From Tissierellales bacterium (GTDB lineage Bacteria > Bacillota > Clostridia > Tissierellales > JAOAQY01): DNA of 55,572 nt. The DNA is taken from positions 1 through 55,572 of the forward strand of contig JAOAQY010000046.1 of the NCBI GenBank assembly GCA_025210965.1, given 5' to 3'. Positions 7,953 through 16,915 of this stretch are shown piece after piece. Below the pieces are notes generated by a model. That model searched no databases, was not told the origin of the DNA, and worked only from the letters and a program-made list of their open reading frames with translations. The first letter of the stretch is position 1. Each line of letters begins with the position of its first letter. The translations under genes and the position numbers were made by a program.

Positions 7953-9781
7953 TTGTCACATCTACCTCCCTTAAACACGCCATATCCAAAATGATCACAG
8001 CGTAGGCATCTGTTAGACTCTTGAAGAGCTTCCTCTTCTGTCATACAATGCTCCATTAAATCAAAATCATTCTTTCTCTCCTCTGCTGGACGCTCTTTCA
8101 TATTAACTCGTCCACAAGGTTTGCTGTCTTTTAATTTTACAGGAGGTATTTCAACATCTACTGTAATTTCATGGTGATATCCTAAATACTCGTCTATATT
8201 TGCTGCAACAACTTTACCCGCTGCTATAGCTCTTATAAGTGTAGCTGGACCTGTTACACAGTCTCCACCAGCAAATACTCCATCTACTCCTTCAAAATCA
8301 CTTGTACTAGCCGCAGCTATTACTCCTCTATTTGTAGGAATTCCATGAGCTTCAAATTGCTCAGTTGCAATTTTTTGACCAATAGCTACTACAACGATGT
8401 CACATGGAATCATCTCTTCTTCCATATTTGCTTTCATCGGACGTGGACGACCTGAACCGTCTACCTCTCCAACTACTTGTTGCTGTACCCAAAGACCTTT
8501 TACATTGCCTTCAGCATCTTTTTCTATTCTTATAGGTGCTACAAGTGGTGTGATTTCACATCCTTCTGCAATAGCCCCTTCAACTTCTTCTCCAAGCGCT
8601 GTCATATCTGTAACTCGACGTCTATAAACACAAGTAACGCTCTCTGCACCAAGACGCTTAGAACTTCTTGTACAGTCCATAGCAACGTTTCCGCCACCAA
8701 TAACTACTACTTTTTTGTCTTTAAATTCAGGCATATTTCCAAGACCTATAGAACGAAGCATCTCAACTGCAGATATAACGCCTCTAGCATCTTCTCCATC
8801 TATACCTAATTTCTTATCAACTTGTGCACCAATTGCAACATGTACACAGTCAAAGTCTTCTCTTAATTTTTTAAGATCGATGTCTTTACCAATCTCAACA
8901 CCTGTATGAACTTCAATACCTGTTGATAGCATAGCATCTATATCTTCTTGTAGCCTTTCTCTAGGTAAACGATAACTTGGAATACCATATCTAAGCATTC
9001 CACCTAATTCTGGTTGCTTTTCATAAATAGTAACCGCATGTCCCATAAGTGATAAATAGTATGCTGCACATAGTCCTCCTGGACCACCACCTATAATAGC
9101 AACTTTTTTACCTGTTGATTCGTTACATTCTGGTACTGGTACTACTCCAGCGTGATCTACTGCATATCTCTTTATTCCTCTAATATTTACTGCATCATCT
9201 ACCATATTTCTACGGCATCTAGCTTCACAAGGATGTTCACAAACCATAGCACAAGCTACTGGGAATGGATTATCCTTTCTAATTAAACGAACTGCATCTG
9301 CATTTCGTCCTTCTGCAACAAGAGCTACATATCCTGGAATATCTACTCCAGCTGGACAAAGTGCAACACATGGAACCGGTTGACTCAAACTACATAAGCA
9401 ACGCTGATTCTGAATGTGCTCTATGTAATCATCTCTAAATCCAATTACTCCTCTTAATACCATATTAGCAGCTTCATAACCAATTGCACAATCTGCTGAG
9501 TTTTTAATAACTCTTGCAGTTTTTTCAATTAAATCCAAAGTCTCTAAATCTGCTCTTCCTTCTAATACATCGTCAATTAACTCTGATAATTGACCTAGCC
9601 CAACTCTACATGGCACGCATTTACCACAAGTTTGTGCGTGACACAATTTCAAAAACGCTGCTGACATGTCTACAGGACACAACCCTGGTGGACTTGCCAC
9701 AATTCTTCGTTCTACATCATGATAAAGCCCCTCAACTACCATTTGAGCTTCATTTGGTGTAATGATGTTCAATCTGCTCAT
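7946..9781 (-). CDS. NuoF C-terminal/GltD-like FAD oxidoreductase, hydrogenase partner
   Basis: This 611-residue flavoprotein joins two modules. Residues about 1-115 match the iron-sulfur end of NuoF/HydB, with CGKCVPC at 52-58 and a fourth Cys at 98. The rest is like the small subunit of glutamate synthase: Cys-rich N-terminal cluster motifs (CLCSLSQPVPCVALCPAG; CEHPCEARCRR), an FAD-binding IIGGGPGGLCAAYYL and an NAD(P)H-binding VVIGGGNVAMDCTRSSKRLG. A late CLRC motif follows. No glutamate synthase large subunit is nearby, so it probably passes electrons between NAD(P)H and the hydrogenase. Among classified [FeFe] hydrogenases, the group linked to glutamate-synthase-like proteins (A2) is the closest match I know. 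The ATG follows GGGGGAAG. Confidence 0.9.
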   Translation of the reverse strand: MSRLNIITPNEAQMVVEGLYHDVERRIVASPPGLCPVDMSAAFLKLCHAQTCGKCVPCRVGLGQLSELIDDVLEGRADLETLDLIEKTARVIKNSADCAIGYEAANMVLRGVIGFRDDYIEHIQNQRCLCSLSQPVPCVALCPAGVDIPGYVALVAEGRNADAVRLIRKDNPFPVACAMVCEHPCEARCRRNMVDDAVNIRGIKRYAVDHAGVVPVPECNESTGKKVAIIGGGPGGLCAAYYLSLMGHAVTIYEKQPELGGMLRYGIPSYRLPRERLQEDIDAMLSTGIEVHTGVEIGKDIDLKKLREDFDCVHVAIGAQVDKKLGIDGEDARGVISAVEMLRSIGLGNMPEFKDKKVVVIGGGNVAMDCTRSSKRLGAESVTCVYRRRVTDMTALGEEVEGAIAEGCEITPLVAPIRIEKDAEGNVKGLWVQQQVVGEVDGSGRPRPMKANMEEEMIPCDIVVVAIGQKIATEQFEAHGIPTNRGVIAAASTSDFEGVDGVFAGGDCVTGPATLIRAIAAGKVVAANIDEYLGYHHEITVDVEIPPVKLKDSKPCGRVNMKERPAEERKNDFDLMEHCMTEEEALQESNRCLRCDHFGYGVFKGGRCDKW

Positions 9782-9856
9782 GAATACTTCCCCCTTTTAC
9801 TAAATGATATAATTTCGAAAATCTAATTTAATGATTCGAAAAAATATACATGATTG

Positions 9857-9886
9857 ATTATACTCCCGGTTTGCATTTTGTGTCAA
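9857..9886 (-). promoter_or_regulatory. Promoter of the hydrogenase operon
   Basis: Consensus TTGACA (9881-9886) and TATAAT (9857-9862) are separated by 18 bases on the minus strand. Transcription would begin about 70 bases before the flavoprotein ATG. Confidence 0.8.
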
Positions 9887-10220
9887 CCGTTTTCCTATTT
9901 TAATATGAGGAATTGAATGCTTTTTTTCAAATAAATAAGTCTGTTGCTTTTTTAACAATCTTTCGTTTTTCAACCATTTCACTTCCGATTGTTTATTTTA
10001 ATCACAGTTCTATTTTTAGCATATTTCCTTTTTTTCGCCTTCAACATGAATAATGTAGGAATTGCTTCCAAAAACAAACGTTTGTGAAAAAAATATTTTT
10101 AAATTTTAATTTATTGTTAATAAATTGAAATCATTTTTTATACATCATTAATTTTAGCGGTAATTCCCAAAAGAATCCTGTATACATATATTTCAAAAAT
10201 TTAATCTTTTTATTCTTAAA
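9887..10220. other. Intergenic stretch between the hydrogenase promoter and the dgc promoter
   Basis: No convincing gene is seen. The only structure is a perfect 12-base palindrome, ACAAACGTTTGT, at 10074-10085. It may be an operator but has no recognised owner. The rest is AT-rich. Confidence 0.5.
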
Positions 10221-10274
10221 TTGCTTTATTTCGTCAAAAATGATATAATCGTTTTCGATTGATAATCATTATCA
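10221..10274 (+). promoter_or_regulatory. Promoter and perfect Fur-type box of the diguanylate cyclase gene
   Basis: TTGCTT and TATAAT (10244-10249) are 17 bases apart. Just downstream, 10260-10274 reads TGATAAT-C-ATTATCA, a perfect match to the 7-1-7 Fur box, and the palindrome extends to 17 bases. The box covers the expected start of transcription, a classic repressor position. A PerR-type owner is possible because its box is similar. Confidence 0.75.
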
Positions 10275-10294
10275 AATTTTTGGAGGATTCTACT

Positions 10295-11377
10295 ATGCGA
10301 AATATGAACCAAAACGCCTCTGCATTAATTGAAGAACTATATATATCTATGCAGGTTGTTATTCTATTATTACTTTTGAACGCAGCATTCCCCATTTTTT
10401 CTAAAAGTAATGACTTCCACTTAAAATATTTTAGTGCGCTATATTTAGTTTATGTTTTAATTAATCTATTTAATTTTGCAAAAAAAACTTCACAACGCAT
10501 TTCAGACAATATCAAACCATCTATTTCAACTGGATTTATAGATGGTGTATTTGTCTGCATTTTCATATACATATATCAAAATGCTCCGCTAGATTTATCA
10601 AATTTGCTTTTTGTGTATGTTTTGGTTCAAAGCATAAGATTTTCTCTTCCTAAAAATCTAATATTTACACTAATTGCTTCAATTATAGAAGTCTTTATTT
10701 CTTTCAATCAATTGTCTTCTGATTTGATATTCATAGATTTATTCGGTAATATACTTGTAATTATACTAATAAGCTTTATCGTTGGATTTGCTTTGAATCA
10801 AATAACGCATTTACAAAATCAAAAAAACTATTACTACAATCAACTTACTAAAAAAAATAACGAATTAAAACATTTAGCCAACACTGACTTTTTAACTAAA
10901 TTAAACAATCATCAGTCATTCTATTATCATTTTGATTTATTAAAAGAAAATGCCTACAAATCTAAGTCTGCTCTTGGGTTAGCTATAATAGACATAGATG
11001 ATTTTAAAAAAATTAATGATTCATTTGGCCATTTAGCTGGAGATGCTATTTTGAGAGAGCTTGCCTCTCTTCTTTCAAAAAATATCAGAAATTACGATTT
11101 TATAGCACGCTATGGCGGTGAAGAATTTGCCATTCTATTCCCCTATGCTGATTTATATGACTGCATATCCGTTTGTGAACGAATAAGAAAAATCGTCGAA
11201 TACCATAATTTTGGTATCGACGATTATTCTATTAAAATTACAATTAGCACCGGTATCCAAATACTCTCACCTGAAAAACATGATGACAATTGCTATGATT
11301 TTATAAAAGAGGTTGATGCTCTCTTATACCAAGCTAAAAAACTTGGAAAAAACAAAGTAATTCACTCCATAATGTAA
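10295..11377 (+). CDS. Membrane diguanylate cyclase (GGDEF)
   Basis: I start at the ATG at 10295, which has GGAGG 8 bases upstream; an in-frame TTG at 10259 lies inside the operator. The first 180 residues form about six hydrophobic segments with short loops. A short coiled linker (NQKNYYYNQLTKKNNELKHLANTDFLTKLNN) leads to a GGDEF domain with IIDIDDFKKINDSFGHLAGD and the active-site ARYGGEEF. The product-inhibition I-site RxxD (RNYD) lies five residues before it. It should make cyclic di-GMP from two GTP. A Fur-type box at the promoter ties this signal to iron. It ends 4 bases from the converging metH gene. Confidence 0.92.
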   Translation: MRNMNQNASALIEELYISMQVVILLLLLNAAFPIFSKSNDFHLKYFSALYLVYVLINLFNFAKKTSQRISDNIKPSISTGFIDGVFVCIFIYIYQNAPLDLSNLLFVYVLVQSIRFSLPKNLIFTLIASIIEVFISFNQLSSDLIFIDLFGNILVIILISFIVGFALNQITHLQNQKNYYYNQLTKKNNELKHLANTDFLTKLNNHQSFYYHFDLLKENAYKSKSALGLAIIDIDDFKKINDSFGHLAGDAILRELASLLSKNIRNYDFIARYGGEEFAILFPYADLYDCISVCERIRKIVEYHNFGIDDYSIKITISTGIQILSPEKHDDNCYDFIKEVDALLYQAKKLGKNKVIHSIM

Positions 11378-11381
11378 TTCA

Positions 11382-13799
11382 TCAAATATCGAAAAAAATC
11401 TTTTCTGCTATCTCTACTGCCTCTTTGGCATCTTTTGCATAATAATCTGCATCTATCATATCTGCGTACTCTTGGTTTAATACAGCTCCACCTACAAATA
11501 TTTTGCATTTTATATTTTCTGATTTAAGAGCTTTAATAGTTTCTTCCATGCTCTTTACCGTTGTGGTCATAAGTGCGCTTAGACCCACTAATTTAACATT
11601 TTTTTCTTTAGCCTCTTCAACAATTTTTTCTTTTGAAACATCCTTTCCTAAATCTATTATTTCAAATCCGTAGTTTTCTAACACTGTCTTTACTATATTT
11701 TTACCTATATCGTGGATATCACCTTTAACTGTTGCAAGTATTATAGTCCCTCTATTTATCCTATTTTCATCATTTAAAATCAATCTACTTTGTATGACAT
11801 CAAAAGAACACTTTACAGTTTCTGCCGATTGTATAAGTTGTGGTAAAAATATCTCTCCCTTTTCATACTTTTCTCCTACTATATTAAGTGCTGGTATGAG
11901 AATTTCGTTTACTACTTCAATTTCAGTTTTCTTTTTAAGTATATTTTTGGTGATTTCAGCTGATTCTTCCTTTAATCCCTTTATTATAACTTGAATAAGC
12001 TCATCATTTGAATTATCCATCTCGTTATCTAATTCTCTTTTAACATTCTCTTTCTTTATTATTCTCGTCTCTCTGATTTGATTTTCAAAATTACTTACAT
12101 ATTTTTTTGAATTGTAATCTTCATTTGAAAGAACTTTAAAAGCTGATATAGTATCCATTATGTCCACATCATTTGGATTTACTATAGGAAAATCAAGACC
12201 TGAATAAAGTGCCATTGATAAAAAAGTTCTATTTAAAAGATTTCTATTTGGTAAACCAAATGAAACATTTGAAACTCCTAAAACTGTTTTCACATTAAGC
12301 CTAGCCTTAACTAGTTCTATCGCTTTTAATGTCTCTATTACATCCTTTTGCTGAGCTGATGCGGTAAGAGTTAGACAGTCAATTATTATGTCTTCTCTGG
12401 GTATTCCTAAACTTAAACATCTATCTACTATTTTTTCTGCAATTCTAAATCTATCTTCTGCACTAGAAGGAATACCATCTTCATCTAATGTAAGACCTAT
12501 TATAGCTGCACCATATTTCTTTACTATTGGAAGAAGTCTATCTAACACCAAATCTTTACCATTTACAGAATTTACTATTGCTTTACCATTATAAACTCTA
12601 AGTGCTCCCTCTAAAACTTTTGAATTGTTAGAGTCTATTTGCAACGGAACATCTACTACTGTCTGTAGTTCTTTAATTACTTGAACCATCATTTTTTCCT
12701 CATCTATTTCTGGAAGTCCTACATTTACATCTAGTATATCTGCGCCTGCTTCTATTTGTTCTAGTGCCTGCTTCACTATATATTCTATATTGTTATTTTT
12801 TAGTGCTTCTTTAAAAAGTTTTTTACCAGTTGGATTTATTCTCTCTCCTATCACTTTTATTCCTTCAAATTCGATGCATTTTAGTGCACTACATACTCCC
12901 TTTAGCTTATTTCGCTCTATGATATATGGCTTGGTATCTTTAAACTTAATTGAAAGGCTCTTTATAAACTCATTAGTTGTCCCACAGCAACCTCCAACGA
13001 TATTAACTCCAGATTTAACCATTTTTTCTACTGCTGATGCAAATTCATCACTAGATAAGTCATATATAGTTTCACCATTTGACATTCGTGGTAATCCTGC
13101 ATTTGGCTGTACTATAACCGGTATGCTAGCATATTTCATAACTTCTTCAATCACTGACTCAAGTTCCACTGGCCCTAGCGAACAATTTACCCCCAATGCA
13201 TCTACATTTAACCCTTCAAGGGTCATAACCATTGTCTTGACATTCACTCCTGCAAATGTTCGTTTGTTTTTTTCAAATGTCATTGTACAAAATACTGGTA
13301 AATCAGAGTTTTCTTTTGCTGCTAGTATTGCTGCTTTTGCCTCATATAAATCCGACATTGTCTCTATCAATATTATATCTGCTCCAGATTTTACTCCTTG
13401 CAAAATTTGTCTTTTAAAAATATCATAGGCTCTTTCAAAAGCAAGTGTTCCTAGTGGTTCTAGCATTTCTCCTATAGGACCTATATCTAGCACTATCTTC
13501 ACATCCTTGGTATCAGAAGCTAACTTAGCATTTTTTATAGCTGCATCAATCACATCTTCTACCTCATAGCTAGAGTTCTTTAATTTTATCTCATTTGCAC
13601 CAAATGTATTGGTCGTTATAAAATCAGCTCCAGCCTCTATGTATCTTTTGTGTATATTTACCACTTTTTCACTTGCTTCAATATTTAGTATTTCTGGCAA
13701 GCCACCTATTTCTAGGCCATCATTTTGAAGCATCGTTCCCATAGCTCCATCAAATATCCAAATTTTATCTAGTAAATTAATTTTAACTGTCACAACCAT
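11382..13799 (-). CDS. metH: Cobalamin-dependent methionine synthase without reactivation domain
   Basis: From the ATG at 13799 (AAAGGTCAGG upstream) the protein has about 805 residues. It holds the homocysteine-binding barrel (IFDGAMGTMLQ; zinc ligands in GVNCSLGP and GGCCGTT), a pterin-binding barrel (VIGERINPTGKK; ILDVNVG), a cobalamin cap, and a B12 domain with DIHDIGKNIV, whose His is the lower cobalt ligand, and VGLSALMTTT. It transfers a methyl group from methyltetrahydrofolate to homocysteine. The usual C-terminal SAM-binding reactivation domain is absent and is supplied by the next gene upstream, which overlaps by 17 bases. The operon is under a SAM-I riboswitch. Confidence 0.95.
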   Translation of the reverse strand: MVVTVKINLLDKIWIFDGAMGTMLQNDGLEIGGLPEILNIEASEKVVNIHKRYIEAGADFITTNTFGANEIKLKNSSYEVEDVIDAAIKNAKLASDTKDVKIVLDIGPIGEMLEPLGTLAFERAYDIFKRQILQGVKSGADIILIETMSDLYEAKAAILAAKENSDLPVFCTMTFEKNKRTFAGVNVKTMVMTLEGLNVDALGVNCSLGPVELESVIEEVMKYASIPVIVQPNAGLPRMSNGETIYDLSSDEFASAVEKMVKSGVNIVGGCCGTTNEFIKSLSIKFKDTKPYIIERNKLKGVCSALKCIEFEGIKVIGERINPTGKKLFKEALKNNNIEYIVKQALEQIEAGADILDVNVGLPEIDEEKMMVQVIKELQTVVDVPLQIDSNNSKVLEGALRVYNGKAIVNSVNGKDLVLDRLLPIVKKYGAAIIGLTLDEDGIPSSAEDRFRIAEKIVDRCLSLGIPREDIIIDCLTLTASAQQKDVIETLKAIELVKARLNVKTVLGVSNVSFGLPNRNLLNRTFLSMALYSGLDFPIVNPNDVDIMDTISAFKVLSNEDYNSKKYVSNFENQIRETRIIKKENVKRELDNEMDNSNDELIQVIIKGLKEESAEITKNILKKKTEIEVVNEILIPALNIVGEKYEKGEIFLPQLIQSAETVKCSFDVIQSRLILNDENRINRGTIILATVKGDIHDIGKNIVKTVLENYGFEIIDLGKDVSKEKIVEEAKEKNVKLVGLSALMTTTVKSMEETIKALKSENIKCKIFVGGAVLNQEYADMIDADYYAKDAKEAVEIAEKIFFDI

Positions 13800-14463
13800 C
13801 ACCTGACCTTTTGTAATTACAATTCTTAAATTTATCACACTCAAAGCATGTAGCTCTTTTCTTTTGATAACTTTTTCTAGTAAACCCTATAATCGCAGTA
13901 ACTGACTTTCTCGGTATAAGTATAGAACTTGAATTAACCGTTATACCTATACTTCTTTGTGATTGGATCGCATTCAAAAATTCGCTTTGAATTTCAATGC
14001 TTAAATCACCATATCCAGGGCTAAACCTTCTAGTTATACAAAATCCTTCATTTAATGCTATCTCTTCTATTTCTTTTTCAACAAAATCACAAATTTCTTC
14101 TACCATTACAGTAGCACATGCATCTAATATTAAACCTCTATGAGTATCTACTTTAGAATATTTTATAAGCCTTCTATCTAGGAATGTACCTAGCGTCACT
14201 GCCATCAAAGCGCATTTATCAGATTCTAACAAATGAGTCACTATCGAATTGCCTTCTAATGATAATTTTGTTCTTGAAATCTCTATTCTTCTTTCGCTCT
14301 TTTCTATATCAAATACTCTATAAATATACCTTAATTCAGCAATTTCTCTCAATTCATTCCTACATTCATCTATTACATTCAAAGTATATTCATCAGCGTC
14401 ATGTTTACCATAACCAAGATACCTCAAAACTTCTCGTTCTTCTATTTTAAAATACTTTTCCAT
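13783..14463 (-). CDS. Stand-alone methionine synthase reactivation-domain protein
   Basis: This protein of about 226 residues resembles the vitamin-B12-dependent methionine synthase activation domain. The diagnostic part is RRFSPGYGDLSIEIQSEFLNAI followed by ILIPRKSVTAIIGFTRK, which bind SAM and contact cobalamin in full-length MetH. The Cys-rich tail CFECDKFKNCNYKRSGDGC could bind a metal and is common in the clostridial stand-alone form. It sits between metF and a metH that lacks this domain, so it likely re-methylates oxidised cobalamin in trans. The start is uncertain: ATG at 14463 is long-spaced from GAGGTG, while a GTG at 14478 lies inside that site. Confidence 0.85.
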   Translation of the reverse strand: MEKYFKIEEREVLRYLGYGKHDADEYTLNVIDECRNELREIAELRYIYRVFDIEKSERRIEISRTKLSLEGNSIVTHLLESDKCALMAVTLGTFLDRRLIKYSKVDTHRGLILDACATVMVEEICDFVEKEIEEIALNEGFCITRRFSPGYGDLSIEIQSEFLNAIQSQRSIGITVNSSSILIPRKSVTAIIGFTRKSYQKKRATCFECDKFKNCNYKRSGDGCDS

Positions 14464-14483
14464 ATATTTTTTATACACCTCTA

Positions 14484-15371
14484 TTAAATTGCTTGTCCAC
14501 TATTTATTGAAACAATTATATTTTTTACACTTTCATTTATTTTCCTAGCAACATAAGGATTATTCATAGTATACAAATGTACGCCTTGAACCCCACTTGA
14601 AATTAAATCTATAATTTGTTCAACTGCATAAGCTATTCCAGCGTCTCTAAGCGCTATCTTGTCATTTTCATATCTATTCATTATTTTTAGAAATTTATCT
14701 GGCAACGTAGCACCACATAGTTTCGTAATTCTCTCTATTTGCTTTTTGTTTATAACTGGCATAATTCCAGCTTGTATAGGTACTTGTATTCCTTTTTCAA
14801 ATGCTCTTTCTTTAAAATTATAAAATAATTCGTTATCAAAAAACAACTGACTAATAAGATAGTCTGCACCGCAATCAACTTTTTGTTTTAAATACTTGAT
14901 ATCTTGATCTAATGATTGGCTTTCTAAATGACCTTCTGGATAACAAGCTGCGGCAATCGAAAACTCATGTTTTCTTCGTATATGTTCTATGAGTTCAAAT
15001 GCATGTTTGTACTCTCCATTCGAAACCTCTCGTATTGGCAAATCACCTCTCATCGCTAAGATATTCTCTATTCCTTCTTTTTTCAGTTCTAGCAGTGTTT
15101 TTTCAATAGTTTCTTTTGTAGATTGGATGCATGTAAGATGTGCTAATGATTCTATTTCATACTTGTTTTTTATGAGCGATGAGAGTTCACATGTTCTATT
15201 ATTAGAACTATTACCACCCGCTCCATATGTAACACTAATATAATCTGGTTTTAAATCTTTTAACTCTTCTAGCGTATCGTATATAGTTTCGATAGGTGTA
15301 GTTGGTTTTGGCGGAAATACCTCTAAAGAAAATACTACATTTTTGCGAGAAAATAATTTATCAATTTTCAT
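14484..15371 (-). CDS. metF: Methylenetetrahydrofolate reductase
   Basis: About 295 residues from the ATG at 15371, which has AAAAGGGG at proper spacing; the ATG at 15377 is too close to the site. The TIM barrel shows SLEVFPPK, DYISVTYGAGG, HLTCIQST, ILAMRGD and ADYLISQLFFDNE, all standard MetF elements. It reduces methylene-tetrahydrofolate to methyl-tetrahydrofolate, the methyl donor for metH two genes on. It lies directly behind the SAM riboswitch and its terminator. No separate MetV-like partner is seen. Confidence 0.95.
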   Translation of the reverse strand: MKIDKLFSRKNVVFSLEVFPPKPTTPIETIYDTLEELKDLKPDYISVTYGAGGNSSNNRTCELSSLIKNKYEIESLAHLTCIQSTKETIEKTLLELKKEGIENILAMRGDLPIREVSNGEYKHAFELIEHIRRKHEFSIAAACYPEGHLESQSLDQDIKYLKQKVDCGADYLISQLFFDNELFYNFKERAFEKGIQVPIQAGIMPVINKKQIERITKLCGATLPDKFLKIMNRYENDKIALRDAGIAYAVEQIIDLISSGVQGVHLYTMNNPYVARKINESVKNIIVSINSGQAI

Positions 15372-15421
15372 AATCATACCCCTTTTCTGTACTAATCGAA
15401 CGACACCTTATCATCTCCTGC

Positions 15422-15458
15422 AAAAAAATAAAAACCTAAAGGATAATCCCTTAGGTTT
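15422..15458 (-). terminator. Riboswitch-controlled terminator of the metF operon
   Basis: AAACCTAA and TTAGGTTT pair (15432-15439 with 15451-15458), and a T-rich run follows on the minus strand. It lies between the S-box aptamer and metF, so high SAM should stop transcription here. Confidence 0.9.
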
Positions 15459-15477
15459 ACATACTTAAGTTATATTT

Positions 15478-15580
15478 CCTTATCTATCAGCTAAATGCTG
15501 CAGGATTTAGCACCATGTACATGAACATACGGTTGCTGGGTTTCAAAGGGCCTGTCCCTCCACCTCTCTTGATAAGAGTC
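15478..15580 (-). ncRNA. SAM-I (S-box) riboswitch
   Basis: The minus strand has the invariant S-box core: CTTATCAAGAGAGGTGGAGG, GACAGGCCC, then GAAACCCAGCAACC, and a closing GATAAG that pairs with CTTATC. The P3/P4 arms with the loop around GTGCTAAATCCTGC are in order. A terminator hairpin follows. It controls metF, the reactivation gene and metH. Confidence 0.97.
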
Positions 15581-15600
15581 TTTTGTTTTTAATGTATACG

Positions 15601-15629
15601 ATTATATTACAAAAAAGTAAAAAAGTAAA
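15601..15629 (-). promoter_or_regulatory. Promoter of the SAM riboswitch operon
   Basis: TATAAT (15601-15606, minus strand) lies 17 bases after TTTACT, about 20 bases before the aptamer. Confidence 0.65.
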
Positions 15630-15650
15630 GAATAATAATAAGAATTTAAA

Positions 15651-15678
15651 TTGACAATGAAACTATTTATGCTATAAT
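15651..15678 (+). promoter_or_regulatory. Promoter of the aminotransferase gene
   Basis: TTGACA (15651-15656) and TATAAT (15673-15678) are 16 bases apart, about 55 bases before the ATG. Confidence 0.8.
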
Positions 15679-15734
15679 ATCAACAATACTTATTTATTCA
15701 TTTAGATGAATAATATTTCACAGGAGGTGTTCCC

Positions 15735-16889
15735 ATGAAAACCAAATTAATTGCAAAACGCTATAAAGAAGCAAAGCCTACCCTCATGGGCGCCGTTGAT
15801 CAACTAGCAAAAAAATTCAATCATACAATAGATCTAAGTTTAGGCGACCCTGATATCACAACCGACAGTTCCATAATTGATTTTGCTTCAAATGAAGCTA
15901 AAAAAGGACATACTCAGTATACTGATTTTAGGGGTGATCCTGAGCTGCTGTATTCTATTTCAAAATTTTATGAAGATGAATACAGCATAAATATAAGTAC
16001 TGATGAAATGATGATAACCGTTGGTGCTTGTTTAGGTATGTATTTAACTTTAGAAACTATAATTAATCCCGGCGAAGAAGTTCTTTTATTTGCCCCATAT
16101 TACACGCCCTATAAACAACAAGTTGAATTGGCTGGTGGAGTTCCAATTGAAATTTGTGCATATGTAAACAATAACTTTGCGTTAGATTCTGACGATTTAG
16201 AACAATATATCACCACTGATACAAAAGCTATTATAATTAACTCTCCTAATAACCCAACTGGTGCTATATTGGATTTGGATGAACTAAATATGATAGCTGA
16301 TATTGCTATAAAATACGATTTAGCTATCATATCTGATGAAATTTACGATGCCTACGATTTTAACAAATCATTTCACTCAATGGTTGAAATAGAAAAAATA
16401 AGAGACAGGCTCATAGTTATAAATAGTTTCTCAAAAAACTATGCCATGACCGGCTGGCGTATTGGCAATATAATAGCCCCACCAGAATTAATAGATATAT
16501 GTCTATTGGTAAATGAAAATGTTGCATTCACTGCACCTTCAATATCCCAACGAGCTGGTATCTACGCACTAAACAATAGAAATAAAATTCAAACGTCACT
16601 CATAAATACTTACAAAAAGCGAATTGATTACGCTATATCTAGAATTGAATCTATACCTTGGATGAAATTACACAATCATGATGGTACTTTCTATTTATTC
16701 ATAGATATAAGCAGTACCAATTTTACATCTGAACAGGTTAGTACTATGCTTTTAGAACGTGCTCAAGTTTTAACTATTCCGGGAAATGCTTTTGGAAAAT
16801 GCGGCGAAGGTTTTATCAGAATTGCCTGCACCAAAGATATTAGTCAATTAAAAATAGCTTTTGATAGAATATCTTCAATAATTATTTAA
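15735..16889 (+). CDS. Class I/II aminotransferase
   Basis: This 384-residue PLP enzyme shows the fold-type I landmarks: the phosphate-loop region TVGACLGMYLTLE, INSPNNPTGA, the cofactor Asp in ISDEIYDAYDF, and the Schiff-base Lys in NSFSKNYAMTGWRIG. The C-terminal substrate Arg is in GFIRIACT. Members of this group (PatA/AspC-like) move amino groups between amino acids and 2-oxo acids, and some are beta-lyases; the substrate is not readable here. CAGGAGGTG precedes the ATG. It seems to be a single gene and is divergent from the methionine operon, so a role near methionine metabolism is possible but unproven. Confidence 0.9.
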   Translation: MKTKLIAKRYKEAKPTLMGAVDQLAKKFNHTIDLSLGDPDITTDSSIIDFASNEAKKGHTQYTDFRGDPELLYSISKFYEDEYSINISTDEMMITVGACLGMYLTLETIINPGEEVLLFAPYYTPYKQQVELAGGVPIEICAYVNNNFALDSDDLEQYITTDTKAIIINSPNNPTGAILDLDELNMIADIAIKYDLAIISDEIYDAYDFNKSFHSMVEIEKIRDRLIVINSFSKNYAMTGWRIGNIIAPPELIDICLLVNENVAFTAPSISQRAGIYALNNRNKIQTSLINTYKKRIDYAISRIESIPWMKLHNHDGTFYLFIDISSTNFTSEQVSTMLLERAQVLTIPGNAFGKCGEGFIRIACTKDISQLKIAFDRISSIII

Positions 16890-16915
16890 GCGCAAATAGT
16901 TACAAAAATTAAATT

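Noticed and set aside
9800-9982. Open frame of 60 codons upstream of the hydrogenase operon.
   Set aside because: It spans the consensus promoter, lacks a ribosome site and has random-looking composition.
10074-10085. Perfect palindrome ACAAACGTTTGT between the hydrogenase and cyclase promoters.
   Set aside because: It lies far from both promoters, is short, and does not match the Rex, Fur or CRP boxes I know. Noted only in the intergenic entry.
12790-13428. Plus-strand frame of 212 codons opposite metH.
   Set aside because: It is an antisense shadow of a conserved gene and is rich in Ser and Phe, as such shadows are.
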